Assembly (NCBI GenBank): GCA_013791905.1 | Contig: VMSX01000020.1 | Span: 124,001 to 188,000 of the forward strand | Direction: 5' to 3' | DNA: 64,000 nucleotides | Source: Rhodocyclaceae bacterium | GTDB taxonomy: Bacteria; Pseudomonadota; Gammaproteobacteria; Burkholderiales; Rhodocyclaceae | In this document: one piece after another, positions 33,728 through 43,824 of the stretch | How positions within the stretch are numbered: position 1 is the stretch's first letter | Layout of the letters: each line of letters starts with the position of its first letter | The notes under the pieces: model-generated | What the model was told of the DNA's origin: nothing | What the model saw: only the letters and a program-made list of their open reading frames with translations | Database searches by the model: none | Made by a program: the position numbers and the translations under genes

Positions 33728-34479
33728 CAGCTGGCGGGTACCGCTTCTCTCATCAGCCGCTTCATCTCGCGCACTGCCTCGCGCAAGCCGACGAATACAG
33801 CGCGACTGACGATGGCATGGCCGATATGCAGTTCGCTGACACCGGCGAGACCGGCAACATGCTGCACATTATGGTAATTGAGGGCGTGACCGGCATTGAA
33901 ACGCATGCCCCGCTCGATGATCGCAGCACCGGCATTGGCGATCTTGGCCAGTTCGGCCTGCGCCGGCGCGCTGGCGATGTCGCGGCCACTGTCATGGAAA
34001 GCGTGGGCGTATGGCCCGGTATGTATTTCGCATGCTTGGGCCCTGACCTGCGCGGCAGCCTCGACCTGTCGCAGGTCGGCGTCGATGAACAGGCTGACGT
34101 AAATCCCGGCATCCTGCAGCTGGTGCACCACATCGCCGAGCCGACTTTTCTGTCCGGCTACATCGAGACCGCCCTCGGTGGTCACTTCATGGCGCCCTTC
34201 CGGAACCAGGGTTACCATTTCAGGCTTGAGCTGACAGGCGATGCCAATCATCTCCTCGGTCGCCGCCATTTCCAAGTTTAGTTTGACCTGCACGCTGGCA
34301 CGCAACAACTGCACATCCCGGTCGATGATGTGACGACGGTCTTCGCGCAAATGCACGGTGATCGCGTCAGCGCCGCCCAGATGAGCTTCGGCGGCAGCCC
34401 AGACCGGATCAGGCTCATACGTCCGCCGCGCCTGCCGCAGTGTCGCCACATGGTCGATATTCACGCCCAGATCAATCAT
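33727..34479 (-). CDS. pdxJ: Pyridoxine 5'-phosphate synthase
   Basis: 250 residues; closes the pyridoxine ring from 1-deoxyxylulose 5-phosphate and 3-amino-2-oxopropyl phosphate. Motifs: [50 protein letters not shown] and [11 protein letters not shown] barrel, full length. In the recO-pdxJ-acpS order typical of proteobacteria. Confidence 0.98.
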   Translation of the reverse strand: MIDLGVNIDHVATLRQARRTYEPDPVWAAAEAHLGGADAITVHLREDRRHIIDRDVQLLRASVQVKLNLEMAATEEMIGIACQLKPEMVTLVPEGRHEVTTEGGLDVAGQKSRLGDVVHQLQDAGIYVSLFIDADLRQVEAAAQVRAQACEIHTGPYAHAFHDSGRDIASAPAQAELAKIANAGAAIIERGMRFNAGHALNYHNVQHVAGLAGVSELHIGHAIVSRAVFVGLREAVREMKRLMREAVPAS

Positions 34480-34562
34480 TTCCCACCTATCCCTTCGCCT
34501 ATCCCATTAGTTTTGGTATTACCCCCACTGACGCGGGCAGTAGCCTACTCTGAAATCTCGGG

Positions 34563-35291
34563 TCAAACATCCTGCAATTCGATAAATACCCGCCGTGTTT
34601 GCAGTGTCTGCCCCCCCAGGTAATGCGTTAACAAATGGCGCATCAACTGCTTGCACTCCGACAAGGTACGCGGATCGGCATAATTGTTTGCCGCCATGTC
34701 GAGCAGGGTTTTCCCCGACATGGCAAGCCCTGCCCCGCCGGGTCCGGCCTGTTCCGCCAAAACGGCGCCACGCTCGATCTGGTAGTGATAACGGGCTGCT
34801 TGTTGAACCGCTCCGCCTGCGGCATCCCGTTCCAGAGTCAGTCCGTAACCCAACTCGGCCAACAGCGCCTTTTCAAAGCGGCGCAATTCCGCTGCTTCGG
34901 TTGCCCCTTCCGACAAAGCCTGCAAGGCCGCGGAATAGGCATCATAGAGGGCAGCGTGGGCATCTTCGCGCGGCAGCAATTTCAGCAGCAACTCATTCAG
35001 GTAGTAGCCAAGCAACAGCCCTTTACCCTTGAGAAAAGGGATGCCGCCGAGCCACTCGGCCTTGGCCAACGTTTTCACTTCACCGCCGCCGAACCAACCC
35101 AGTTCAAGCGGCTGAAAGGCCAGCAGGACTCCGCGCAGCGCCGAGCGCGGTCGGCGTGCGCCACGTGCCAGCAGGGCCAGCCGGCCGTGGTCACGCGTAA
35201 ACATTTCGATGATCAGACTGGTTTCGCTGAAGGGGTAGGCGTGCAGCAGGAAAGCGGCTGCGCCATCAATGCGCTGACGCACCGCACTCAC
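34563..35291 (-). CDS. recO: DNA repair protein RecO
   Basis: 242 residues; helps RecR load RecA on SSB-coated single strands. N-terminal OB fold with AFLLHAYPFSETSLIIEMFT and HGRLALLARGARRP, a helical C-terminal domain. Begins with GTG 35291, overlapping the era stop (GTGA). The zinc-finger cysteines found in many Gram-positive RecO are absent, as usual for proteobacteria. Confidence 0.95.
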   Translation of the reverse strand: MSAVRQRIDGAAAFLLHAYPFSETSLIIEMFTRDHGRLALLARGARRPRSALRGVLLAFQPLELGWFGGGEVKTLAKAEWLGGIPFLKGKGLLLGYYLNELLLKLLPREDAHAALYDAYSAALQALSEGATEAAELRRFEKALLAELGYGLTLERDAAGGAVQQAARYHYQIERGAVLAEQAGPGGAGLAMSGKTLLDMAANNYADPRTLSECKQLMRHLLTHYLGGQTLQTRRVFIELQDV

Positions 35292-36196
35292 TCATAGCCG
35301 AGGCTTTTCAAGGCGCGTTCGTCGTCAGCCCAGCCGCCCTTGACCTTGACCCAGGTTTCCAGCCAGACCTTGCCGCCGAACAAGCGTTCCATATCTTTGC
35401 GCGCATCGCTGGCCACCCGCTTCATGCGTTCGCCGCCCTTGCCAATGACCATGGCCTTGTGCGCGTCCCGCTCGACGATGATGGCGGCGTGGATGCGGCG
35501 CACACCTTCTTCGATTTCGAAGCGTTCGATTTCAACGGCGATGCCGTAGGGCAATTCCTCACCCAGATTACGAAACAGCTTTTCGCGCAACAATTCAGCA
35601 GCCAGAAAGCGCTCCGAGCGGTCGGTCTGGTCATCGGAATCAAAGATCGGTGCCGCTTCCGGCAAGTAGCGCGCGGCCACTTGCAGCAAGGTGTCGAGAT
35701 TGTCGCCCCGCTCGGCACTGGTCGGCACAATCTCGCTGAAAGCATGCTGTTCGGCGAGCATGGCCATGAAGGGCAACAAGGCGTTCTTGTCGGTCATGCG
35801 GTCGATCTTGCTGATTACCAGCACCACGGGGATATCGGCAGGCAGGCGGGTCAACACCGCACGGTCCTCGTTTCGCCAGCGATTGGCCTCGATCACGAAC
35901 AGGATCACATCGATGTCGGCCAAGGCGCCGCTCACCGCACGATTCATGGCGCGATTGAGGGCATTGCGATGGCGCATCTGGATGCCCGGCGTATCGACAA
36001 AAACATACTGGCATGCGTCAGTCGTCAAAATCCCGTGAATGCGATGGCGCGTGGTTTGCGCCTTTTTTGAGGTAATGCTGATCTTGGCACCGATCAGACG
36101 ATTCATCAGGGTCGACTTGCCGACATTCGGGCAGCCGACAATCGCCACATAACCGGCACGGAATCCTGCGGTTGGAACTTTGGTGTCGCTCATCAT
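35288..36196 (-). CDS. era: GTPase Era
   Basis: 302 residues; ribosomal small-subunit maturation GTPase. G1 [21 protein letters not shown]3 [10 protein letters not shown]4 VISKIDRM; C-terminal KH domain with [20 protein letters not shown], which binds the 3' end of 16S rRNA. Starts at one of two adjacent ATG codons (36196/36193), the first overlapping the rnc stop. Downstream of rnc as is usual. Confidence 0.98.
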   Translation of the reverse strand: MMSDTKVPTAGFRAGYVAIVGCPNVGKSTLMNRLIGAKISITSKKAQTTRHRIHGILTTDACQYVFVDTPGIQMRHRNALNRAMNRAVSGALADIDVILFVIEANRWRNEDRAVLTRLPADIPVVLVISKIDRMTDKNALLPFMAMLAEQHAFSEIVPTSAERGDNLDTLLQVAARYLPEAAPIFDSDDQTDRSERFLAAELLREKLFRNLGEELPYGIAVEIERFEIEEGVRRIHAAIIVERDAHKAMVIGKGGERMKRVASDARKDMERLFGGKVWLETWVKVKGGWADDERALKSLGYE

Positions 36197-36867
36197 GCTT
36201 CCTTCAATTGATCGAGCGCGGCCTGGGCGGCCTGCTGCTCCGCACTGCGCCGGCTGGCGCCACTGCCCTTTACCTGTAGTTCGATCGACGGAACTGTGCA
36301 GGACACTTCAAATTCCTGGGCATGTGCTTCACCACGCGTTGCCAGCAAACTATACTGCGGCACCGGTAGCCGACGCGCCTGCAGCAATTCCTGCAATGCC
36401 GTTTTTGCATCCTTGCCGGCGTCACGCGGATCGATTTGCTCGATGCGCGTCTGGTACAGGCGTTCGATAAACTGGTGTGCGACGACAAAACCCGCGTCGA
36501 GATAAACAGCGCCGATGATGGCTTCCAGCGCATCGGCAAGAATGGACGGCCGTCGGAAGCCACCGCTTTTCAGTTCACCCTCGCCAAGGCGCAGGAAATC
36601 CCCCAGAGCCAGTTCGACCGCAACCTCCGCCAGTGTTTCCTGCCGCACCAGGCTGGCGCGCAGGCGGGACAAATCCCCTTCCTTGATGGCGGCAAATCGC
36701 TGGTAGAGCTGCGTGGCGATAGCACAATTGAGTACGCTGTCGCCGAGGAACTCCAGTCGCTCATTATGGGGCGACGAATGGCTGCGGTGCGTTAGCGCCT
36801 GTTGCAGCAATTCCGGTTGCTTGAAGGCATAGCCGAGCGTTTTTTCCAAGCGTCCGGCAAGACTCAC
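36193..36867 (-). CDS. rnc: Ribonuclease III
   Basis: 224 residues; cleaves double-stranded RNA, including rRNA precursors. Signature [20 protein letters not shown], second catalytic region [17 protein letters not shown]-terminal dsRNA-binding domain ([20 protein letters not shown]). GTG start at 36867 overlaps the DUF4845 stop (GTGA). Confidence 0.98.
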   Translation of the reverse strand: MSLAGRLEKTLGYAFKQPELLQQALTHRSHSSPHNERLEFLGDSVLNCAIATQLYQRFAAIKEGDLSRLRASLVRQETLAEVAVELALGDFLRLGEGELKSGGFRRPSILADALEAIIGAVYLDAGFVVAHQFIERLYQTRIEQIDPRDAGKDAKTALQELLQARRLPVPQYSLLATRGEAHAQEFEVSCTVPSIELQVKGSGASRRSAEQQAAQAALDQLKEA

Positions 36868-37220
36868 TTCCGCGACGAACCTTCAAAGTAGATCAGCAGG
36901 CTGACATTGGCCACCAGGGGCACGCGCTTTTCGTAGGCAAACGAGACCATCAGGTCGCCGCCATCCTTGGTGATATCCAGATCCTGTGAGGTTACCGACG
37001 TGAAATCATCGACCGTCGCACGACGCTCAAAGGCCTTGCGCGCTTCGGCAACGCTGGTCTTTGCCCCTGGATCATTCGCTACGGCCTTGACTGCAGCGAC
37101 AATCTGGAAATACTCAATGACTGCGGGAGTGATCTTCATGCCGAGCAAGGCAACCACTGCAATAACGACCGCCCAAGTCAGTAAACCCGAAAGACTCACA
37201 CCCGCCTGTTTTCTCTTCAT
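36864..37220 (-). CDS. DUF4845 membrane protein
   Basis: 118 residues, one N-terminal transmembrane helix (about 12-32) after [14 protein letters not shown], which resembles a type IV pilin-like leader, and a periplasmic remainder with [20 protein letters not shown]. The family sits between lepB and rnc in many beta- and gamma-proteobacteria. Function unknown. Confidence 0.88.
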   Translation of the reverse strand: MKRKQAGVSLSGLLTWAVVIAVVALLGMKITPAVIEYFQIVAAVKAVANDPGAKTSVAEARKAFERRATVDDFTSVTSQDLDITKDGGDLMVSFAYEKRVPLVANVSLLIYFEGSSRK

Positions 37221-37247
37221 GTCATCCCCGTCGAGTTGGTATGGTGA

Positions 37248-38036
37248 TCATCGGAAGCTGCCAATACGCTTCAAATCACCAAAATTGAACCAGACAAAAA
37301 ACGCCTTGCCCACCAGATTTTCATCGGGCACAAACCCCCAGACCCGGCTGTCCTGCGAGTTGTCGCGGTTATCGCCCATCACAAAATAATGTCCCGCGGG
37401 AACCTCGCAAACGACTCCGGCACTATTGTAGAGACATTTATCATGATGGGGAAACTGCATGACGAATGGCACAAATAGCGGAGAGTTTTCTTCAATCAGG
37501 ATCGGATGCTCGACCTCACCTAGCTTCTCTACATACTGTGGGGTGTAAAACATGCGTTCACTATCGAAATAGTCGCCGGTCTTCTCCGCAGATACCGGCT
37601 GACCGTTGATGGTCAGCCGTTTGTTCTGGTAAGCCACCCGGTCCCCCGGCAAGCCCACGACCCGCTTGATGTAATCGAGTGAAGGATCGGGGGGATAGCG
37701 AAACACAACGACATCGCCACGCTGCGGAGCGCCCAACTCGATGACTTTCTTGTTCAGCACCGGCAAGCGGATCCCATAAGTGTATTTGTTGACGGCAATG
37801 AAGTCGCCCACCAACAGGGTGGGAATCATCGAACCGGAAGGAATCTTGAACGGCTCGACCAAAAAGGATCGCAACGCGAAAACAATCAGGATGACGGGGA
37901 AAAAACTCGCCCCATACTCGACCCACAACGGCTCTTTGGCGCCCGGGGCGCGCCGTTTGCGGAAAACAAAGTGATCCGCCACCCATAACGCGGCGCTCAC
38001 CACCAGCAATACAAACAGGATCAGGGCAAAGTTCAT
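37248..38036 (-). CDS. lepB: Signal peptidase I
   Basis: 262 residues; cleaves signal peptides of exported proteins at the periplasmic face. Two N-terminal membrane helices (about 2-20 and 45-62), the catalytic Ser in KIPSGSMIPTLLVGDF, the Lys in DYIKRVVGLPGDRV and the box E motif MGDNRDNSQDSRVWG. 15 bp downstream of lepA, the classical pairing. Confidence 0.98.
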   Translation of the reverse strand: MNFALILFVLLVVSAALWVADHFVFRKRRAPGAKEPLWVEYGASFFPVILIVFALRSFLVEPFKIPSGSMIPTLLVGDFIAVNKYTYGIRLPVLNKKVIELGAPQRGDVVVFRYPPDPSLDYIKRVVGLPGDRVAYQNKRLTINGQPVSAEKTGDYFDSERMFYTPQYVEKLGEVEHPILIEENSPLFVPFVMQFPHHDKCLYNSAGVVCEVPAGHYFVMGDNRDNSQDSRVWGFVPDENLVGKAFFVWFNFGDLKRIGSFR

Positions 38037-38051
38037 GGTTTTCTTCTTCGA

Positions 38052-39845
38052 TTATTTGTCGCCGACGCGCAGCACGGCGAGGAAGGCCTCCTGGGGTATC
38101 TCCACCCGACCGACCTGCTTCATGCGTTTCTTGCCCGCCTTCTGCTTTTCCAGCAACTTCTTCTTGCGCGAAATGTCGCCACCATAGCACTTGGCCAGTA
38201 CGTCCTTGCGCATGGCCTTGACGTTTTCGCGCGCGACGATGGTCGAACCGATCGCCGCCTGAATTGCCACGTCATACATCTGGCGCGGGATCAACTGACG
38301 CATCTTGGCAGCCAGCTCACGGCCACGATAGGGGGCGTTGGCCCGGTGCACAATCATCGACAGCGCGTCCACCTTCTCGCTGTTGATCAGCACGTCGAGC
38401 TTGATGACATCAGCCGTGCGGTATTCCTTGAAATCGTAATCGAGCGAAGCGTAGCCGCGCGATACCGACTTGAGCTTGTCAAAGAAATCGAACACCACCT
38501 CGGCCAGGGGCATCTCATAGGTCACATGCACCTGGCGGCCGTGATAGCGCATATCGACCTGGCTGCCACGCTTCGATTCGCAGAGCGTGATGACAGCGCC
38601 CAAATAATCCTGCGGCACGAAAATCGCGGAGGTGATGATCGGCTCGCGCACCTCCTCGATTTTCTGCGGATCCGGCAGCTTCGATGGATTCTCGACGAGG
38701 ATCTCCGTGCCGTCGCGCAGGCGCACCTGATAGATCACCGTAGGCGCCGTGGTGATCAGATCCTGATCGAACTCGCGCTCCAGGCGTTCCTGCACGATTT
38801 CCATGTGCAGCAAGCCGAGGAAGCCGCAGCGGAAGCCGAAACCGAGCGCCTGCGATACCTCGGGCTCGTATTGCAGCGAGGCATCGTTGAGCTGGAGCTT
38901 TTCCAGCGATTCACGCAGTTGCTCGTACTGGTTGGCTTCGATCGGATAAAGCCCGGCGAAGACCTGCGGCTTGATTTCCTTGAAACCGGGCAAAGACGCA
39001 GCAGCTGGGCGGTCGGCCAGTGTCACGGTATCGCCGACTTTAGCCGCCTTCAGTTCCTTGATGCCGGCAATGATGAAGCCGACCTCGCCAGCCGAAAGGT
39101 GTTCCTTGACACGCGATTTTGGAGTGAATACGCCAACCTGCTCGCACAGATGCACTGAGCCCATCGCCATCAGACGGATGCGCTCCTTGGCACGCAAGGT
39201 ACCATCAATGACGCGTACCAGCATTACCACGCCGACATAATTGTCGAACCATGAATCGATGATCAGCGCCTTCAGCGGTGCGCTCGGGTCACCTTTCGGT
39301 GGTGGTATGCGGACGATCACCGCTTCAAGAATATCCTCGATACCCATGCCGGTCTTCGCCGAACAGGGGATGGCGTCGGTCGCATCGATGCCGATGACTT
39401 CTTCGATTTCCTGCCGGGCGCCTTCGGGATCCGCCTGCGGCAGATCCATCTTGTTCAACACGGGAATCACATCGACGCCCAGTTCTATTGCTGTATAACA
39501 ATTTGCCACGGTTTGCGCCTCGACACCCTGTGAGGCGTCAACCACCAGCAGCGCGCCCTCGCAGGCTGACAGCGAGCGGCTGACCTCATAGGAAAAATCG
39601 ACGTGTCCCGGGGTGTCGATCAGATTCATGTTGTAGCGCTTGCCGTCGCGGGCCAGATAGCTGAGCGCCGCCGTCTGCGCCTTGATGGTAATGCCGCGCT
39701 CGCGCTCAATATCCATCGAATCGAGTACTTGCTCGGCCATTTCACGATCCGACAGGCCGCCGCAGCGCTGAATGATGCGATCAGCCAGCGTGGACTTGCC
39801 GTGATCGATGTGGGCGATGATGGAGAAGTTTCTGATGTGGTCCAT
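38052..39845 (-). CDS. lepA: Elongation factor 4 (LepA)
   Basis: 597 residues from ATG 39845 ([20 protein letters not shown]), the family start; the frame is open 24 codons further upstream without homology. GTPase domain with [16 protein letters not shown] and [14 protein letters not shown]-like domains II, III and V, then the LepA-specific C-terminal domain ending [17 protein letters not shown]. It affects translation initiation and back-translocation under stress. Confidence 0.98.
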   Translation of the reverse strand: MDHIRNFSIIAHIDHGKSTLADRIIQRCGGLSDREMAEQVLDSMDIERERGITIKAQTAALSYLARDGKRYNMNLIDTPGHVDFSYEVSRSLSACEGALLVVDASQGVEAQTVANCYTAIELGVDVIPVLNKMDLPQADPEGARQEIEEVIGIDATDAIPCSAKTGMGIEDILEAVIVRIPPPKGDPSAPLKALIIDSWFDNYVGVVMLVRVIDGTLRAKERIRLMAMGSVHLCEQVGVFTPKSRVKEHLSAGEVGFIIAGIKELKAAKVGDTVTLADRPAAASLPGFKEIKPQVFAGLYPIEANQYEQLRESLEKLQLNDASLQYEPEVSQALGFGFRCGFLGLLHMEIVQERLEREFDQDLITTAPTVIYQVRLRDGTEILVENPSKLPDPQKIEEVREPIITSAIFVPQDYLGAVITLCESKRGSQVDMRYHGRQVHVTYEMPLAEVVFDFFDKLKSVSRGYASLDYDFKEYRTADVIKLDVLINSEKVDALSMIVHRANAPYRGRELAAKMRQLIPRQMYDVAIQAAIGSTIVARENVKAMRKDVLAKCYGGDISRKKKLLEKQKAGKKRMKQVGRVEIPQEAFLAVLRVGDK

Positions 39846-39956
39846 GTTGACCAATAAGCGGGCTGCGAAAGTCTGGTGTTGTCTTTCGAAAGGGCGCGGA
39901 TTATACCGTGCCACCAAGGCGGACGACGGCCTTGCCGCAGGTATTCACCAGGGAAG

Positions 39957-40571
39957 CTATTGTCGGGCTGCGTAGGTCGGCACGGTGATATGGAAGGCAA
40001 TGGCCAGTAGACGTACGACCAGAACGATTGCCATGCCCCCCCAGGCCGCCAGAACCGGCGCGACATCCATGGCCTGCAAGCCGATCAGCGCCAGCGCGCC
40101 CATCAGTGAAGCAGTCGCATAGAGTTCGCCCCGCATGAAGATCAGCGGAACATCGTTGCACAACACGTCACGCAACACGCCACCGAAAACTCCAGTCATC
40201 ACCCCGAGCAAACTCGCCGCCAGCCATGGCGCTTGCCACTGCAACGCCACCTGGGTCCCCAGCACGGTAAAAAGAGCCAATCCCAGAGCATCCGGTATCA
40301 AGAATAGTCGCGGCGGCAGACGCAGACTGCGCACCAGGACAAAACTCAACAAGGTGGTTGCCATGGCGACCACCAGATAGGTTTGGTCGCTCAACCAGAA
40401 TACCGGGCGATCGAGCAGCATATCGCGCAGCGTGCCGCCACCCAGCGCAGTTGTGATACCGACTACGACAACGCCGACCAGATCCATGCTCTTGCGGCCG
40501 GCATCCATCACGCCGGTCAGTGCAGTAACCGCCACGGCCGCCAGACCGACCCAATACAGCAGACTTTCCAT
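39957..40571 (-). CDS. TRIC-type cation channel family protein (UPF0126/YicG)
   Basis: 204 residues with about seven hydrophobic helices. Two repeats of the family motif appear: GVVVVGITTALGGGTLRDML (about 33-52) and LLGVMTGVFGGVLRDVL (about 120-136), the glycine-rich, lysine/arginine-capped half-channel signature. Bacterial members form trimeric cation or glycine-selective channels. Its ATG overlaps the stop of the glutaredoxin-like gene (TGATG). Confidence 0.9.
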   Translation of the reverse strand: MESLLYWVGLAAVAVTALTGVMDAGRKSMDLVGVVVVGITTALGGGTLRDMLLDRPVFWLSDQTYLVVAMATTLLSFVLVRSLRLPPRLFLIPDALGLALFTVLGTQVALQWQAPWLAASLLGVMTGVFGGVLRDVLCNDVPLIFMRGELYATASLMGALALIGLQAMDVAPVLAAWGGMAIVLVVRLLAIAFHITVPTYAARQ

Positions 40572-40816
40572 CAGGGTTTGTTCGTTGCCGGAGACAACGC
40601 GGCGCGCAATCGCTCCACGTCGAGAAAATAATGACAGATTTCTTCGCCTGCCAGTGTCAGCACCGGTACCAGTTCATCGTAGAGCTCGACCCACTCCGGG
40701 CGCGTGTCGACATCCTTCACTTCAACAATGAAATCATGCTCGCCGCGCGTGGCCTCCAGCGCGGCGAGCATGTCATCGCAAAGATGGCAATAAGGCCTGC
40801 CATACAGTGTCAGCAG
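40571..40816 (-). CDS. Glutaredoxin-like protein (DUF836 type), start codon uncertain
   Basis: The chain reads LLTLYGRPYCHLCDDMLAAL then EVKDVDTRPEWVELYDELVP, with cis-Pro in VPVLTLAGEEI: a small thioredoxin fold with redox CHLC. No ATG, GTG or TTG occurs in frame between the upstream stop (near 40907) and this motif. I place the start at the CTG of 40816 or 40813 (81 residues), giving the normal family length; ATG at 40771 would cut off the active site. A conserved-loop hairpin and a nine-base G-run lie just upstream, where a sequencing error or unusual initiation could explain the missing start. Confidence 0.75.
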   Translation of the reverse strand: MLTLYGRPYCHLCDDMLAALEATRGEHDFIVEVKDVDTRPEWVELYDELVPVLTLAGEEICHYFLDVERLRAALSPATNKP

Positions 40817-40823
40817 CGGTTTG

Positions 40824-40852
40824 GAAACACGCCGGGCCGCCCCAAGTGTTTC
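40824..40852 (-). repeat. Conserved-loop hairpin upstream of glutaredoxin gene
   Basis: Stem GAAACAC/GTGTTTC (7 bp) around the 15-nt loop TTGGGGCGGCCCGGC (minus sense). It ends about 8 nt before the likely start. Followed toward degP by a C/G-rich inverted repeat and a long G-run (40891-40899). Confidence 0.75.
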
Positions 40853-40905
40853 TTGCCCCCTGGGGGGAGAACCGGGCGCAGCTAGGTTTTCGGGGGGGGG
40901 CTTAA

Positions 40906-42339
40906 TTATTCCGCACCCTTGATGGTAACGAAGGTCTGCATGTCGCCACGGCGCACCAGCAAGGTAATGGCGCTTCCCTTGTCGACTTTCGCCAGCAGGC
41001 CATTGAACTGGTCCACCGCGCGAATTTCAGTCTGCGCGCCCCGCTGGATGAGGGCAAGAATCACATCACCCTGACGCAAGTCACCTCGACTGCTCTCGCG
41101 CACCTCTTCAACGATCAGGCCATGACGGATGCCCAGCTGACGCCGCTGCTCTGCGCTGGGCTCAGCCAAGACGAGACCCAGACGATTGGCGGTCGCAGGC
41201 TCGGCTGGTTTCCCGCCACGGCCACCGCGGCTGCTACGGCCAGTGGCCTGCTCGTCCGTCATTTCGCCAACGGTCAGACTCAGTTCCTTGCTTGCACCAG
41301 CGCGCCAGACCTGCATGGTGGCCTTGCTGCCAGGCTTGGCGTTGCCCACTACCCGGGGCAGGTCGCTCGATTGGGTCACAGGCTTATCGTTGAAACGCAA
41401 TATGACGTCGCCTGCCTCCAGACCAGCCTTATCGGCTGGCCCGCCCTTTTCTACCGCAGCCACAAGCGCCCCCTGTGGCTTGCTCAGGCCGAATGAATCT
41501 GCCAGTTCCTTGGTCACTTCCTGGATCATCACGCCGATACGGCCGCGGTTGACCTTGCCGGACGTGCGGAGTTGCGATTGCACCTCCATCGCCACATCGA
41601 TGGGAATGGCGAACGAGAGGCCCATGAACCCGCCGGTGCGACTGTAAATTTGTGAGTTGATACCAACCACTTCGCCGTTCATGTTGAAGAGCGGCCCACC
41701 GGAGTTGCCTGGATTGATGGCGACATCAGTCTGAATAAATGGAACGAAATTCTCCTGCGGCAACGAGCGGCCCTTGGCGCTGACGATGCCTGCCGTGACG
41801 GTGCTTTCAAAGCCAAACGGCGAACCAATCGCTACCACCCATTCGCCAACCCGCAGCTTGGCCGGATCACCCATCCGTACTATGGGCAACCCATTGGCCT
41901 TGATCTTGATCAAAGCGACATCGGTGCGCTTGTCCGTGCCAATGACTTTGGCCTTGAACTCACGCTTGTCCGTCAGTTTGACCAGTACCTCATCGGCACC
42001 ATCGACAACATGCGCATTGGTCAGGATGTAGCCTTCCGAACTGATGATGAACCCGGAACCCAGCGACTTGCTCTCGAATTCGCGCGGCACCGCCGGGTGG
42101 CCCGGAGGAAACATCTTGGGCGCAAACCGCCGGAAAAACTCGAAAGCAGGATCATCCTCGTCAAAAGGTGACTGTTGCCCAAAACGCTGGCCACGAACCG
42201 TCTGCGTGGTGCTGATATTCACCACCGCGGTACTCTGCTTTTCAGCCAAATCGGCAAAATCCGGCAATTCGCGCGCTTGGGCAAAGTTCAGGTTGGCAAT
42301 CAGCAACAGCCAGACCATCAGCATCAATCGTTTCAACAT
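40906..42339 (-). CDS. degP: Periplasmic serine protease/chaperone DegP (MucD)
   Basis: 477 residues from ATG 42339; an upstream ATG 42354 is possible. Signal peptide about 1-22 (MLMVWLLLIANLNFAQA). Trypsin-like triad: His in ILTNAHVVDGAD, Asp in RTDVALIKIKA, Ser in INPGNSGGPLFN. Two PDZ domains (about 265-355 and 385-475). Degrades misfolded envelope proteins; here it is the fifth gene of the RpoE operon, where pseudomonads have mucD. Confidence 0.96.
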   Translation of the reverse strand: MLKRLMLMVWLLLIANLNFAQARELPDFADLAEKQSTAVVNISTTQTVRGQRFGQQSPFDEDDPAFEFFRRFAPKMFPPGHPAVPREFESKSLGSGFIISSEGYILTNAHVVDGADEVLVKLTDKREFKAKVIGTDKRTDVALIKIKANGLPIVRMGDPAKLRVGEWVVAIGSPFGFESTVTAGIVSAKGRSLPQENFVPFIQTDVAINPGNSGGPLFNMNGEVVGINSQIYSRTGGFMGLSFAIPIDVAMEVQSQLRTSGKVNRGRIGVMIQEVTKELADSFGLSKPQGALVAAVEKGGPADKAGLEAGDVILRFNDKPVTQSSDLPRVVGNAKPGSKATMQVWRAGASKELSLTVGEMTDEQATGRSSRGGRGGKPAEPATANRLGLVLAEPSAEQRRQLGIRHGLIVEEVRESSRGDLRQGDVILALIQRGAQTEIRAVDQFNGLLAKVDKGSAITLLVRRGDMQTFVTIKGAE

Positions 42340-42361
42340 GGTTTCAGACCTCATTTAAATA

Positions 42362-42823
42362 TCAGGTGGTGTGTTTGAAATTGATCGACAAAATTGGTTC
42401 CGTTCGATTGGGATCAAGACACTTAAACCCGCGGTGTCTCATGAAGAAAAAACCGCCGAGGAGTCCGGCGACCATTCCCGCCGCCGCAGCCACTTCACTA
42501 CCGGTCAACCAACTGAGGGCAATGGCACCTGCCAAGGCCAGTAACAAGGGGATGCCATAGGCCAACCAGACGGCGCGCAGCAGCGCCCCCTCGCTCGCGC
42601 AAATCACAACTACGTCGCCCTGTCGGGCATGAATGGTATTGGGAAGATACAAGAGTCGCGTGGTCTGCTGGCTGCCCGGCAAGCCATCAAGCACGGAGCC
42701 CATGCCGACACTTTGGCAGCCTCCCTTTTGCCCACATGACCCACAGGCGCTCCCTGCGCCCTCCGCCCGCACCCAGGCATGATCACCTTCGAGTCGGACC
42801 ACCACGCCATTTGTTTCAGTCAT
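42362..42823 (-). CDS. rseC: RseC/MucC-like SoxR-reducing system protein
   Basis: 153 residues. An N-terminal cytoplasmic Cys cluster (GSACGSCGQKGGCQSVG), then two membrane helices (about 82-102 and 105-127). RseC/MucC modulates the sigma-E pathway and takes part in SoxR reduction with Rsx in E. coli. Overlaps rseB by four bases (ATGA). Confidence 0.9.
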   Translation of the reverse strand: MTETNGVVVRLEGDHAWVRAEGAGSACGSCGQKGGCQSVGMGSVLDGLPGSQQTTRLLYLPNTIHARQGDVVVICASEGALLRAVWLAYGIPLLLALAGAIALSWLTGSEVAAAAGMVAGLLGGFFFMRHRGFKCLDPNRTEPILSINFKHTT

Positions 42824-43824
42824 TTGATACGCACCTCAATGCCTTCAGCAAAGCGCTTGACTGCGTGCGGGGGTACATCACCCATCACCACGACCTGATG
42901 TCCATCAATCACGCGCTTTACTACGCTGATAGCGCCGAATGATTGGGCCTCACTATTAACGGGATCCGCCTGCGGTGACAAGGGGTTGATAAAGACCGAA
43001 ACCGCCGCCAAACCATCGGAAAACACCCAGTGCAGAACTTCATGGGCGTCCTTGGCGGCAGTCTGCTCAATGCTGCGACGCATCGCTGCCTGGCGGCGGA
43101 AACCGGGTAACTCGATGCGAAACAGCCATTGCGAATCGTCGCGCATTTCGCGCGATTTGGCCTGGCGCACCTGCCAGGCATCTTTAGTGTCGGTAGTATT
43201 GGGGAAGCTCGACTTCAAGGCATCCGGATGAGTCGGCGCACCAATGCGCAACTCGGTAAAAGCCAGCGACTCCAGCGCGCCACCGCGTTCGTCAAACAAA
43301 TCCGCCTTGAGCAGCAAACCGGTCTTGAGATCAACCCAGAACTGCTGGCCATACCGCCATGCATCGCGCGGCTCCAGGCGCACAATCTGACTGTCATGGC
43401 CGGCGATACGGGCACGCAGCCCCTTGCGAATGACGTAATGCTCACCCAGACCGGCAAGACTGGCCGGCGACAGTGCCGGGAAAGCGCGCCGGGTACTGCG
43501 CTGCTCGATAATCACCAAGCGGCTTTCGGGGAGGTAGCACTTGACCTCGTCGTTGAACCGAATGATTTCGCGTGGACTGCCGTCAAGTACCTCCAGCTTT
43601 TCCCGCCGATTGCCATCGCTGACAACATGCACGATACGAGAAGTCTCGCTCTGACTGCCATTGCGATAGACGAAGGTACCACTATAGCTTAGCGTCTGTG
43701 CCGAACTGGCAACCCGCTGCAGCCATTGCAGGGCTTCCTGTTGGCCAAGCGAAGTCTGCGCCAGGATTGGCGGACTAAGCAAACTCGCCGCAAGTCCAAG
43801 CCAGGCAATCAGGCCAATTTTCAT
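42820..43824 (-). CDS. rseB: Sigma-E regulatory protein RseB/MucB
   Basis: 334 residues, periplasmic, with signal peptide (1-22). The LolA-like N-terminal domain (GTFVYRNGSQSETSRIVHVV; FNDEVKCYLPESRLVI) and the C-terminal domain (GFRRQAAMRRSI; HWVFSDGLAAVSVFI) are typical. It binds RseA and shields it from DegS until lipopolysaccharide signals relieve it. ATG overlaps the rseA stop. Confidence 0.95.
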   Translation of the reverse strand: MKIGLIAWLGLAASLLSPPILAQTSLGQQEALQWLQRVASSAQTLSYSGTFVYRNGSQSETSRIVHVVSDGNRREKLEVLDGSPREIIRFNDEVKCYLPESRLVIIEQRSTRRAFPALSPASLAGLGEHYVIRKGLRARIAGHDSQIVRLEPRDAWRYGQQFWVDLKTGLLLKADLFDERGGALESLAFTELRIGAPTHPDALKSSFPNTTDTKDAWQVRQAKSREMRDDSQWLFRIELPGFRRQAAMRRSIEQTAAKDAHEVLHWVFSDGLAAVSVFINPLSPQADPVNSEAQSFGAISVVKRVIDGHQVVVMGDVPPHAVKRFAEGIEVRIK

